Origin: an uncultured Paracoccaceae bacterium
GTDB lineage: Bacteria; Pseudomonadota; Alphaproteobacteria; Rhodobacterales; Rhodobacteraceae
Reading direction: 5' to 3'
Length of the DNA stretch: 64,000 bases
Assembly (NCBI GenBank): GCA_947502145.1
Contig: CANMYO010000005.1
Span: 62,001-126,000, forward strand
Shown: positions 45,437-53,502 of the stretch, in pieces
How positions within the stretch are numbered: the first letter of the stretch is position 1
Layout of the letters: each line of letters opens with the position of its first letter
Made by a program: the position numbers and the translations under genes
Notes under the pieces: generated by a model
Told to the model about the DNA's origin: nothing
Database searches by the model: none
What the model saw: the letters and a program-made list of their open reading frames with translations, nothing else

Positions 45437-47122
45437 TTACTCCGCCGCAATTGTCTTGGGGTCAGTCGCCGGGGGCGCCAAAGGCGATTTTGGCGTGTTG
45501 CCGTGTTCGTATTCCTCAAGGAAATCAAGAACCTCCTGGCGATAGTTGTAGTAATCCGGATGCTCAAGCAGTGCCTTGCGGGTCCGTGGGCGTGGCAGGT
45601 CCACATGGGTGATCTTCCCAATCGTGGCCTGCGGTCCATTGGTCATCATGACCACGCGATCGGCCAGCAGAATGGCCTCGTCCACGTCATGGGTGACACA
45701 AATTGCGGTCACTTTGGTACGCGACCACACCTCCATCAGCACGTCTTGCAGTTCCCACCGTGTCAGGCTGTCCAACATCCCAAACGGCTCATCCAAAAGC
45801 AGCAGCTTAGGCGAAAGCGCAAAGGCCCGCGCAATCCCGACCCGCTGTTTCATGCCGTTGGACAAGGATGCAGCCCCCTTGTCCATGCTGTCGGCCAGGC
45901 CTACGCGTTCAAGGTAATATTCGACAACGTCCTGCCGTTCTGCCACGGACGCGCGCGGATAGACCTTGTCGACACCAATTGCGACGTTTTCCTTGGCTGT
46001 GAGCCACGGAAACAGGTTTGGTGATTGAAACACAACGGCACGTTCCGGATCTGCCCCTTCGACATTCCAGCCGTCCAGCCTGATGGCTCCCTTGCTGATC
46101 GGGTTCAGGCCTGCGGCCATGGTCAGAACTGTGGACTTGCCACACCCCGAATGCCCGATAAGAGAGACGAACTCGCCCTTGTTAATCTTGAGGTCAAAGT
46201 TTTGGACAACGGTCAGCGGCCCCTTGGGGGTGGGATAGACTTTGTCCAGCTGTGAAAAATTCAGGAACCGCTCTTCAAGGCCGCTTTCCTGTGCCTTTGC
46301 GACGGCCACAGGGACGCTGTGGATTGGCGTGACGTTGGGCAGCGTTTTTGACCCACCAACCCTTGCGGCAATGCCAACATCCATCAAATAGGTGGTAACC
46401 TCGGATCGTAGCGCCTTGAACTCACTATTGTTATTCATCTCGACCCGATCGCGCGGGCGGGGTATTTTGACCGAAAATTCATCCCCCAATGTCCCATCCG
46501 GGTTTAGCGCGACGATCCGATCTGCGAGGATGATCGCCTCATCCACATCATTGGTTATCAGGACGCAGGTCTTCTTGTCGGCGTCCCAGATCCCCTCGAT
46601 CTCATCTGCCAGGTTTGCGCGCGTCAGCGCATCAAGCGCAGATAAGGGTTCATCCAGCAACAGCATTTCCGGGTCCATCGCCAGGGCCCGCGCCACGTTC
46701 ACCCGCTGGCGCATTCCACCTGACAGCTCTGCCGGTCTCCGGGCTGTTGCATGACCCAGTCCAACCATATCGACATAATGGGTAACCTTGTCTGCGCGTT
46801 CTGCCTTGCTCAGGTTCGGGAACATCGTGTCAACCGCAAGTGCGACGTTACCGTTCACCGTCAGCCAGGGCATCAGCGAATAATTCTGGAAAATCACCCC
46901 CCGCTCGCGCCCTGGTGCCGTAATCGCGGCACCCCTGTAGTTCAGCTGGCCCGTGGTTGCCTGCTCCAACCCGGCCATGAGATTGATCAGTGTTGTCTTT
47001 CCCGTGCCCGAGAACCCGAGTATGACAACGAACTCACCTTCTTTGACGGTCAGGTTGATATCCCTGAGGACCTGCGTTTCGCCATAACTCTTGCTGACGT
47101 CTTTGAATTCAAGAATGCTCAT
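45437..47122 (-). CDS. nitrate ABC transporter ATP-binding protein with two fused ATPase domains
   Basis: 561-residue protein with two NrtD-type ATPase domains in tandem. The first (~1-250) has LGFSGTGKTTLINL, LSGGMRQRVNVARALAMDP and LLLDEPLSALDALT; the second (~285-535) has GHSGCGKSTVLTMAAG, LSNGMKQRVGIARAFALSP and LLLDEPFGMLDSLT. In cyanobacteria these are separate NrtC and NrtD, with NrtC fused to a binding domain; here no such domain is present and both ATPases are on one chain. Domain one uses Gly-Thr in place of the usual Cys/Ala-Gly of Walker A. Lies between nrtB and nirB. Confidence 0.93.
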   Translation of the reverse strand: MSILEFKDVSKSYGETQVLRDINLTVKEGEFVVILGFSGTGKTTLINLMAGLEQATTGQLNYRGAAITAPGRERGVIFQNYSLMPWLTVNGNVALAVDTMFPNLSKAERADKVTHYVDMVGLGHATARRPAELSGGMRQRVNVARALAMDPEMLLLDEPLSALDALTRANLADEIEGIWDADKKTCVLITNDVDEAIILADRIVALNPDGTLGDEFSVKIPRPRDRVEMNNNSEFKALRSEVTTYLMDVGIAARVGGSKTLPNVTPIHSVPVAVAKAQESGLEERFLNFSQLDKVYPTPKGPLTVVQNFDLKINKGEFVSLIGHSGCGKSTVLTMAAGLNPISKGAIRLDGWNVEGADPERAVVFQSPNLFPWLTAKENVAIGVDKVYPRASVAERQDVVEYYLERVGLADSMDKGAASLSNGMKQRVGIARAFALSPKLLLLDEPFGMLDSLTRWELQDVLMEVWSRTKVTAICVTHDVDEAILLADRVVMMTNGPQATIGKITHVDLPRPRTRKALLEHPDYYNYRQEVLDFLEEYEHGNTPKSPLAPPATDPKTIAAE

Positions 47123-47128
47123 TTGGCG

Positions 47129-48202
47129 TCACCGGTTATTTGAGAATGTGAACATGGACTGCAGTGCGAACATCACGCGATCAAGCAAAAACCCAATGAT
47201 TCCAATGGTAAACACGGCGACCATAATGCGTGCGAGCGATTGCGATGATCCGTTCTGGAACTCATCCCAGACAAATTTTCCAAGCCCGGGGTTTTGTGCG
47301 AGCATTTCTGCTGCAATCAGAACCATCCAGCCAACGCCCAGCGACAGGCGCAGCCCGGTGAAGATCAGCGGCAAGGCCGACGGAAGAACCAGCTTGGTGA
47401 TTTTCGTATAGGTATTCATCTTGAGGACCCGGCTGACGCTGACAAGGTCCTTGTCGATGCTGGCCACACCCAGGGCTGTGTTAATCAGGGTCGGCCACAA
47501 TGAACACAAGGTCACGGTGATGGCAGACACCAGGAAAGACTTTTCGAACCAGCCGTCATTGGTCGTGTAGACCGCTGACACAATCATCGTCACAATGGGC
47601 AGCCAGGCCAGCGGAGACACCGGTTTGAATATCTGGATCAACGGGTTCAATGCCGCATTGGCCGTGGCGGACAGACCCGCCGCAATGCCCAGTGGAATGG
47701 CGACAATTGACGCGATAAAAAAGCCGAAGAACACCGTCAATATCGACGTTAGAATCTGATCATAATATGTTGGCTTTCCGGTATAAACACGGTTTCGAAC
47801 GGCCTCTGTATTGCCTTCAGAGAGCGCCGCAGCGTTCCGCGCGTCCTGTCGCTCGTAAAACGCCACTTCACGGTCTTTTTCGCGCAGGTAGTCCGCGTGC
47901 AACGAACCGACCTGTGCAACGACCTCAACCGGGCCGGGTACCGCGCCCAGCGATGTTTGGACCTTGGGCGCAAACGTTGCCCAAAGGGAAAGGAACAGGG
48001 CAATCGCAAGCAAGGGCACACCCAAAAGCCGCCAGATTTCCCCGATCTGCGCACGCGGGTTGTCCCCGGCAAGGGCCCGCAAGGCGGGGGTCAGCCAGGC
48101 CAGCCCCAAAACTTGAAACCATGCATCTGCCCTGTTGATCCGGGCAAAACGGCGCGCGCGGCGGGCTTCGATGTCAAGCGTACTTGGTTCAATCGCGGTC
48201 AT
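47129..48202 (-). CDS. nrtB: nitrate ABC transporter permease
   Basis: 357-residue membrane protein of the NrtB/SsuC/TauC group. A long N-terminal portion (~1-150) precedes the six-helix domain, with a first helix LLGVPLLAIALFLSLWATFAP and FGFFIASIVAIPLGIAAGLS at ~175-195. The EAA-like loop VSRVLKMNTYTKITKLVLPSALP is present. It ends with WDEFQNGSSQSLARIMVAVFTIG, typical of NrtB. Separated from nrtA by 74 bases that hold a 17-bp hairpin. Confidence 0.94.
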   Translation of the reverse strand: MTAIEPSTLDIEARRARRFARINRADAWFQVLGLAWLTPALRALAGDNPRAQIGEIWRLLGVPLLAIALFLSLWATFAPKVQTSLGAVPGPVEVVAQVGSLHADYLREKDREVAFYERQDARNAAALSEGNTEAVRNRVYTGKPTYYDQILTSILTVFFGFFIASIVAIPLGIAAGLSATANAALNPLIQIFKPVSPLAWLPIVTMIVSAVYTTNDGWFEKSFLVSAITVTLCSLWPTLINTALGVASIDKDLVSVSRVLKMNTYTKITKLVLPSALPLIFTGLRLSLGVGWMVLIAAEMLAQNPGLGKFVWDEFQNGSSQSLARIMVAVFTIGIIGFLLDRVMFALQSMFTFSNNR

Positions 48203-48235
48203 GTTTGATGTCCAACTCTTGCTGTCTGTAATGGT

Positions 48236-48274
48236 GAATGGTGCCGCAACCCTGCTGGGGTTGCGGCACCATTC
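48236..48274 (-). repeat. strong intercistronic hairpin between nrtA and nrtB
   Basis: GAATGGTGCCGCAACCC (48236-48252) and its exact complement (48258-48274) form a perfect 17-bp stem with a five-base loop, two bases after the nrtA stop codon. No U-tract follows on the transcribed strand. This is the strongest hairpin in the window and should act as an RNase barrier or partial terminator favouring NrtA over membrane subunits. Confidence 0.8.
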
Positions 48275-48276
48275 AA

Positions 48277-49647
48277 TTAGCCGTCAACGCTATCGCGGCT
48301 GACCGTCTCGCCGGATTTCAATCCAATTGGCAAGCTGTCGATATAGGCATTTGGTGTCCGGCCATCGTAGGGAATGGCATCAATGATATCGGACGCTGGC
48401 GTTACCGCCTTGAAGCCGTCACTGTCCCAGGGGAAACCCGCTTCAGTTGCCAGACCCTCATCAACCAGCAGACGCGCCGCTTCGAGATAAATGTCGGGAC
48501 GGTAAACATCGGCAGCAACATCGAAATACCAGTCATCCGGCTTCGTTTCGCTGATCTGTCCCCAGCGGCGCATCTGCGTCAGATACCAGATCGCATCGGA
48601 ATAGAACGGATAGGTCGCGTTGTAGCGGAAGAAGACGTTGAAATCGGGCGCCGGTCGCACGTCGCCTTTTTCGAACTCGAAAAAGCCGGTCATTGAGTTG
48701 GCGATAACGTCATAATCCGCACCGACATATTCTGGGCGTGACAACATCCTGACCGCATCTTCGCGGTTAGCGTTGTCATTTTCGTCCAGCCAGATCGCGG
48801 CGCGGATCAACGCTTTGGTCAGGGCTATCGTGGTGTTGGGGTATTCTTCGGCGAACTCAGCGGTGATGCCGAACACCTTTTCGGGATTGTTGTTCCACAT
48901 GTCATAATCTGTGATGACCGGAACGCCGATCCCCTTGAAAACCGCCTGCTGGTTCCAGGGCTCACCAACGGCATAGCCAAAGATGGTTCCAGCCTCCATC
49001 GTCGCCGGCATCTGGGGTGGCGGTGTCACAGACAGCAGCACATCAGCGCCAATCTGGCCCGAAATATCGTCCGGGCTGTAATAGCCCGGCTCCAAACCGC
49101 CCGCTGCCAACCAGTAGCGGAGTTCGTAATTGTGCGTTGAGACCGGAAAGACCATGCCCATGTTAAAGGGCACGCCCTCATCCTTATAGGTCTCAACCAC
49201 CGGTGCCAGGGCCGCGGCGCTGATCGGATGTTGCGGGCGACCATCGTCCATCATCGGAACATGCGGGCGCATCTGTTCCCATATCTCGTTGGACACTGTG
49301 ATCGCATTGCCATTCAGGTCCATCGAAAATGGCGTGATAATATGGGCTTGGGTGCCATAACCAATGGTGGCGGCCAGCGGTTGCCCGGCCAGCATATGTG
49401 CGCCGTCCAATTCCCCGCTGATCACACCATCCAGCAGGACTTTCCAGTTCGCCTGCGCCTCAAGGGTGACAAACAGCCCCTCATCCTCAAAATAGCCCAA
49501 CTCGTAAGCGACCGCCAAGGGTGCCATATCGGTCAATTTGATAAAGCCCAGCGTCAGGTCTTCTTTTTCAAGCTCCAACATCTCTGCCACTGCGCCTGAT
49601 GCGGCAAGGCTGGTCGTGGTGATCAGAATTGAAAGTGTCTTTTTCAT
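48277..49647 (-). CDS. nrtA: nitrate ABC transporter, nitrate-binding protein
   Basis: 456-residue periplasmic protein with a signal peptide ([22 protein letters not shown]). The mature part has [27 protein letters not shown] over two elements, [22 protein letters not shown] and [13 protein letters not shown], all hallmark NrtA/CmpA segments contacting the oxyanion. Start is behind AAAAGGACTG. First gene after the attenuator leader at 49684-49781 and head of the nrt-nir-nas transcription unit. Confidence 0.95.
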   Translation of the reverse strand: MKKTLSILITTTSLAASGAVAEMLELEKEDLTLGFIKLTDMAPLAVAYELGYFEDEGLFVTLEAQANWKVLLDGVISGELDGAHMLAGQPLAATIGYGTQAHIITPFSMDLNGNAITVSNEIWEQMRPHVPMMDDGRPQHPISAAALAPVVETYKDEGVPFNMGMVFPVSTHNYELRYWLAAGGLEPGYYSPDDISGQIGADVLLSVTPPPQMPATMEAGTIFGYAVGEPWNQQAVFKGIGVPVITDYDMWNNNPEKVFGITAEFAEEYPNTTIALTKALIRAAIWLDENDNANREDAVRMLSRPEYVGADYDVIANSMTGFFEFEKGDVRPAPDFNVFFRYNATYPFYSDAIWYLTQMRRWGQISETKPDDWYFDVAADVYRPDIYLEAARLLVDEGLATEAGFPWDSDGFKAVTPASDIIDAIPYDGRTPNAYIDSLPIGLKSGETVSRDSVDG

Positions 49648-49683
49648 TCATCAGTCCTTTTCAAGGCCCGCGAGGGGCGAAAA

Positions 49684-49742
49684 CAAAAAAAGCCGCACGT
49701 AGGGTCCACGGGGGAGGAGATCCGTGTTCCATACGAGCGGCT
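49684..49742 (-). terminator. intrinsic terminator (attenuator) in the nas leader before nrtA
   Basis: On the minus-strand transcript, AGCCGC-T-CGTA pairs with TACG-T-GCGGCT (11 positions, one mismatch; 49742-49732 with 49701-49691), topped by an inner CACGG/CCGTG stem, and is followed at once by a run of six T, then GTTT. This is a textbook Rho-independent terminator placed between the nasS stop (49901) and the nrtA start (49647), inside the operon leader, so it must be overcome for expression. NasT-type ANTAR proteins do exactly this in other bacteria. Confidence 0.85.
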
Positions 49743-49746
49743 TTGC

Positions 49747-49781
49747 TCTTGAGGTGTGCAAGACCTGCATTGGCCTATGCA
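49747..49781 (-). promoter_or_regulatory. candidate ANTAR-type tandem hairpins upstream of the attenuator
   Basis: Directly before the terminator the transcript can form TGCAT-AGGCCA-ATGCA (49781-49766; 5-bp stem, hexaloop beginning with A) and TCTTG-CACACCT-CAAGA (49763-49747; 5-bp stem, seven-base loop). Two small adjacent hairpins before a terminator is the layout bound by ANTAR proteins such as NasR/NasT. The loops fit the A1/G4 hexaloop rule only partly, so the exact pairing is uncertain. Confidence 0.45.
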
Positions 49782-49900
49782 AAAGTGTCGGCAACGTTGC
49801 CTCTTGTGATGATCGTCACAGATTACCGTGGCCAGTTCCAACATTTCTTCTGCACTGCCGCATCAAAATTGCCGCAATGCAGCGTCCGCCCAAAATTTGG

Positions 49901-51043
49901 TCATTCTATCGGGCTGAAATCGAAGGTTCTGCCATCAAAGAAGGCATCCGGTGCAAGAATCAGATGACCCCGGGACGAGGCGACAGCCGTCTCGACCTGC
50001 AAGCTGCCCTCAACCTTTTCGGATGCGCCCGGCATATCGGATCCGAAATCACCAAGGTGACGACGGTAAAGGTCAGACCGAAAACTCGCTTTTGCCCGGG
50101 CGATACCGGCTGCATCAATACCGAGCTGATGACCGATCCATGCAGCCTGACTGCGCCAGGGAAAATTGGCCGCATGATTGTGAAACTGGATGAACCGGTC
50201 GATTGTCTGTGGCGGCGCATCCGGGCGTGGTACCAACTGTCCACTGACAGCCGGGTCAATCAGGTCGGTCGACATGCTCAGATGCGCCGAACGGCCCAGG
50301 ATTTCCACCGCCAGCGGCTTGTTCTTGGGCGCGTCCAGCCAAGCGGCGGCCTGATAGACCGCCACCATCAACCGGCGCGCGAGGTCGTCGTTTTCGACCA
50401 CCCAGTCATGCCGCGCCGCCAGAACTTTTTCCGGTGCAAACTGCCAGACGTCCCGGCCCGTCATCATCAGTTGCGCAACGCCCTTCTGCACAGCGACACT
50501 GCCCCAAGGCTCACCAACCCAAAATGCATCAACAAAGCCCTCACCAACGGCATCAGCCATCCGCGGGGGTGGCACCGTGACCTCTTCGACTGTCATTTCT
50601 GGCGCGGCGGCCGTCCAATAGGACAACAAGAGCCGGTGCATTGAATAATGAAAGGGAACGCCAATACGCAACGTGGCCCCCTTTCGCCGTGCCAGCGCTG
50701 ACAACAGGGCTGGCGCATCACCAAATGATACCCCCTCAAGGTCGGCCGCCAGCGGGTTCGATACACCAAACACCGTGCCATTGACCGACAGGACCATCAG
50801 CGTATCGACGTCGGCCGGCAGGCTGCCCAGCCCGAGGGACATGGCAACCGGCATCGGTGACAACATCTGCGCCGCATCAAGATGGCCAAGCGCCAACATA
50901 TCCCGTAGCGCCGACCAGGACGGTTGCTGAACCAGATTTAGGGCCAGCCCCTGCTCTGCTGCGAAGCCAAGTTCCTTGGCGATGACCAATGGGGCACAAT
51001 CGACCAGCGGAACATAGCCGCAATTCAGCACCGTGCCGGTCAT
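49901..51043 (-). CDS. nasS: NasS-like nitrate/nitrite sensor (cytosolic NrtA-fold protein)
   Basis: 380-residue protein of the NrtA/CmpA binding fold but without signal peptide, so it stays in the cytosol. Segments shared with NrtA: LNCGYVPLVDCAPLVIAKELGFAAEQGL, MLALGHLDAAQMLSPMPVAM and FWVGEPWGSVAVQKG (each spread over several elements). In Paracoccus and Azotobacter, NasS holds NasT inactive and releases it when nitrate or nitrite binds. The start overlaps the nasT stop by four bases (ATGA), so the two are co-translated. Confidence 0.92.
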   Translation of the reverse strand: MTGTVLNCGYVPLVDCAPLVIAKELGFAAEQGLALNLVQQPSWSALRDMLALGHLDAAQMLSPMPVAMSLGLGSLPADVDTLMVLSVNGTVFGVSNPLAADLEGVSFGDAPALLSALARRKGATLRIGVPFHYSMHRLLLSYWTAAAPEMTVEEVTVPPPRMADAVGEGFVDAFWVGEPWGSVAVQKGVAQLMMTGRDVWQFAPEKVLAARHDWVVENDDLARRLMVAVYQAAAWLDAPKNKPLAVEILGRSAHLSMSTDLIDPAVSGQLVPRPDAPPQTIDRFIQFHNHAANFPWRSQAAWIGHQLGIDAAGIARAKASFRSDLYRRHLGDFGSDMPGASEKVEGSLQVETAVASSRGHLILAPDAFFDGRTFDFSPIE

Positions 51044-51624
51044 GACAGCAAATCCGCCGCCGTTACCAGGGCTTGGGCAACGTCTATGACCTTGCGGCTT
51101 TGATCCATCGCGGTCTTGCGCAGCAGCGCATAGGCTGCATCTTCGGAAAGCGCACGTTGTCGCATGATGATGCCCTTGGCCCGGTCAATGGTCTTGCGAT
51201 CCACAAGCGCCCGTTTGGCGGCATCAAGCTCTGATTGCATTTGACGGGTGATCTTGAACCGGGCGACAGCGGTTTCCAGCACAGGCTTGATCCGATCCAT
51301 TTGCAGACCGTCAACGACATAGGCACTGACACCTGCGTTCAGCGCGGCTTGGGTCAGTGTGTCGTCGGTGCGATCCACAAAAAGCGCCACAGCGCGTTTT
51401 GACGCTTCGGTCGCTTGGGTTATCTGCTCAAGCGTGTCACGATCGGGGTTCGCCAAGTCGATCAGAACGATATCAGGGGCAAATGCCTTGACCGTCCGGT
51501 CAAGCGTTGCGACCCGCGTCATGGCCTGAACATCCGACCAACCCGCGCTTTGCAACGCCTCCACAATCTCGCGCACCCGTTCAGGGTCCGGCTCAACGAC
51601 AAGGATGCGAAGGTTGCGGTTCAT
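51040..51624 (-). CDS. nasT: NasT-like ANTAR antiterminator
   Basis: 194-residue RNA-binding response regulator. Residues 1-120 are a receiver-like domain (ILVVEPDPERVREIVEAL; D56 in IVLIDLANPD) lacking the conserved signalling Lys (AYVVDGLQ), so it is probably controlled by NasS rather than by phosphorylation. Residues ~135-190 form the ANTAR domain (ALVDRKTIDRAKGIIMRQRA, LSEDAAYALLRKTAMDQSRK). The frame is open 31 codons further, but the ATG at 51624 fits the receiver start. Its likely target is the leader terminator before nrtA. Confidence 0.94.
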   Translation of the reverse strand: MNRNLRILVVEPDPERVREIVEALQSAGWSDVQAMTRVATLDRTVKAFAPDIVLIDLANPDRDTLEQITQATEASKRAVALFVDRTDDTLTQAALNAGVSAYVVDGLQMDRIKPVLETAVARFKITRQMQSELDAAKRALVDRKTIDRAKGIIMRQRALSEDAAYALLRKTAMDQSRKVIDVAQALVTAADLLS

Positions 51625-51769
51625 TCCCGCCGACATCCTTGATCCCACCACAAATGGCAATTTCACGGGGCCCCCGCAGCGGCTGGGTTTATGATATGAT
51701 GCCCAGAAATCATGCACACCACGGTTGACTGCCTATTCGAGGTGCTCTTTGGGAACGTGCAATACGTTG

Positions 51770-51937
51770 TTGCGATTGCAAGTGATCACTCCAAATGAAT
51801 ACCTCCTTCATCGCCAGCACGCGATCTTTCAGAACTCTTCGCTCGCGCTAACAGCGCAATCCCATCAGATCGCTGCATTCATGTTCCAGAGCTTTGAGGC
51901 CTACACTGCCGTGATCGTATCTACGTGTGCATCGCCC
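51770..51937 (+). pseudogene. remnant of an amino-acid ABC permease gene (gltJ/aapQ type, C-terminal piece)
   Basis: A short plus-strand frame reads LQVITP, then FQNSSLAL and FEAYTAVIVS. This matches the end of glutamate/general amino-acid permeases, which have LRVIIPP-x-TxQYLNLTKNSSLA followed by a final helix. No start, no preceding domain and small internal length changes are seen. It lies immediately upstream of a permease remnant of the partner type, in the order expected for gltJ-gltK or aapQ-aapM, which strengthens the call. Confidence 0.55.
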
Positions 51938-51989
51938 TGACGTTGGAGCGGTATACAAAACCCCATGTTTCGTGGGGAGGAATTGCGCA

Positions 51990-52490
51990 ATGGGCGACTT
52001 CGATTTCAACGCGATTGTGCACAACCTCCCGTTCTCCGGGACGGTTGAAACACTCGCGCAGCCATATGCTGCAGGCCATTTTCGGCGGCATTGTTCTTGG
52101 CACTGGCCCCGCGCTGACGCGACATTCGGGCATCCTGCAACTGTCGCTATTTGCCGTGACCTCCGTCAAATTGATCCGATCCGTCCTGCGGATCCTTGTG
52201 ATCTTCTGGTTCTTACCTTCTTGTGCCATTGGCCATCGGACGGCCGCTTGGCGGTTCTTATTGCGCACTCATCGCGTTTGTCATGTTCTAGGCCGCATAT
52301 CATTCCGAAATCATCCGCGCGGCATCCGATCGGGGCAACAGGGGCAGGTGCACGCAGGTCAGCAAATGCGAGATCATGATTGCCTGTTGGCCGTCAGTAT
52401 GCGGCCAATCGACATTGATAAGACGACAATTTTGACTGGCATGATTTTGGTGCAGAAAGTTTCTAACAGCTTTTGTTCCTACCTTTCATG
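51990..52490 (+). pseudogene. remnant of an amino-acid ABC permease gene (gltK type)
   Basis: The gene still has its ribosome site (GGGGAGG) and ATG at 51990, then reads GDFDFNAIVHNLPF as in GltK-type permeases. A frameshift moves the match to another frame: FGGIVLGTGPALTRHSGI, LSLFAVTSVKLIRSVLRILV and VIFWF. Further on, ALIAFVMF is followed by an in-frame TAG where the family has Glu, then AAYHSEIIRAA. RGQ-x-QVHAG and ILTGMILVQKVSN are the last traces. At least two frameshifts and one stop make it non-functional. Confidence 0.75.
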
Positions 52491-52966
52491 GCGGTCAATG
52501 CTGCGCTTAGCACTCCAATAGCGCCGCGATATCGCTGTCCGAGAGATTCAGCTTTGTCTTCGGGCAGCAACGCCAGACGTGCGGGATCGCTGTTGTCCGA
52601 CAGGTCGGCAATCTTCACCTGCAATGCGCTCATCGAGCCGGAATGTGCCAGATGTTCAATGCGCTCGGCATAGGTCTGTCTACCAGCAGGCTGCTTGGTC
52701 ACGGCTTCGACAGTCTCGATTGTCTCTTCGCTGTATCGGCGTTGCCTGAGATCATCAGCCGTTACATTACAATCCTCTATCGCATCATGCAGCAAGGCGG
52801 CATGCTCGGCATCAATCGAGGCATCCGGGTAAAGATTGAGCAACCGTTGGTGTACCCGCAAGACATGCTCAATATACGGTTGGCCCGCCTTGTCGGTCTG
52901 GCCGTGATGCAGTTCACTGGCCCAAAACTTGGTTTCTTTAATAGTTGGCATTTGCTCTGATTTCAT
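52463..52966 (-). CDS. HD-domain hydrolase, MESH1/small SpoT-like (p)ppGpp hydrolase-type
   Basis: 167-residue stand-alone HD protein resembling the hydrolase half of RelA/SpoT. It has HHGQTDKAGQPYIEHV (metal ligand H34), LLHDAIEDCNVT (H60-D61 with E64-D65) and KIADLSDN (D121). These correspond to the manganese ligands of SpoT-type (p)ppGpp pyrophosphohydrolases. There is no synthetase, TGS or ACT domain. Family members hydrolyse ppGpp or NADPH. It sits alone between decayed genes and its 3' end overlaps the gltK remnant on the opposite strand, so it may have arrived with, or survived, the rearrangement of this stretch. Confidence 0.8.
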   Translation of the reverse strand: MKSEQMPTIKETKFWASELHHGQTDKAGQPYIEHVLRVHQRLLNLYPDASIDAEHAALLHDAIEDCNVTADDLRQRRYSEETIETVEAVTKQPAGRQTYAERIEHLAHSGSMSALQVKIADLSDNSDPARLALLPEDKAESLGQRYRGAIGVLSAALTAMKGRNKSC

Positions 52967-53039
52967 CGTTGTTCAAAAACAGGGTAGCACATTTCCCGAA
53001 GTCTCAAATGTATGACTTACCGGTGCTGAACCGCGCGTT

Positions 53040-53345
53040 GCATTTGCAACGATCGCCGAAGTTTTGCCGACCCCGGCCAACAGGCTCGACTTTTGACTGC
53101 GCAGCAGATGCATGCCAAGAACAAGGCGCCCCTATCCGTTTCTCAATCGAATTTCCCGGGTCGAAAAGACTTCTGTGTCTAACCCGGCAGGACCGAAGCG
53201 CGCCCAAGATCTGGCCGAGCGTTGGTGGGTCAGCGACTTCCATCTTCAGCGGGCCACGCCCGCGAAGCATGCAATTGGTGGCCATGTTGAACAGCGCTAA
53301 GTCGCGATGATTCACGTCCAATATTGCAAGTAGAACATAGTGAGC
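53040..53345 (-). pseudogene. decayed tyrosine recombinase (integrase) fragment
   Basis: A minus-strand frame contains LLAILDVNHRDLALFNMA and CMLRGRGPLKMEVADPP, matching the region around the first catalytic Arg of small proteobacterial integrases (RDLALFNLAIDSKLRGCDLVxLKVxD). The next conserved block (QRKTGRPVKFELTEQTR-x-AL) is found as QKSFRPGKFD-stop-ETDRGAL in a different frame at about 53115-53180. So there is at least one frameshift plus one stop, and the C-terminal His/Arg/Tyr part is absent. It marks an old mobile-element insertion. Confidence 0.7.
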
Positions 53346-53502
53346 AGCCGGCCGGTAAATTTGGTGTCTCCACGACGACCCTCCGACCTGCCATAACCTC
53401 CCGGGACGACAACCCGACGTTGTCCAGAGAACTCCAACAAAACATGCTGCGCGCGCTCCCATATCGGCGAATTGCCCAGTTCTGCTTCCCGTGTTGGTCG
53501 CT

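Noticed and set aside
51925-52521. 198-codon plus-strand frame as a novel membrane protein
   Set aside because: Similarity to GltK-type permeases switches between frames across this stretch, so this frame is a chance reading through a decayed gene.
53004-53462. 152-codon minus-strand frame taken as an intact gene
   Set aside because: Only its middle part resembles an integrase; the rest of the match continues in another frame with a stop, so it is better described as a pseudogene.
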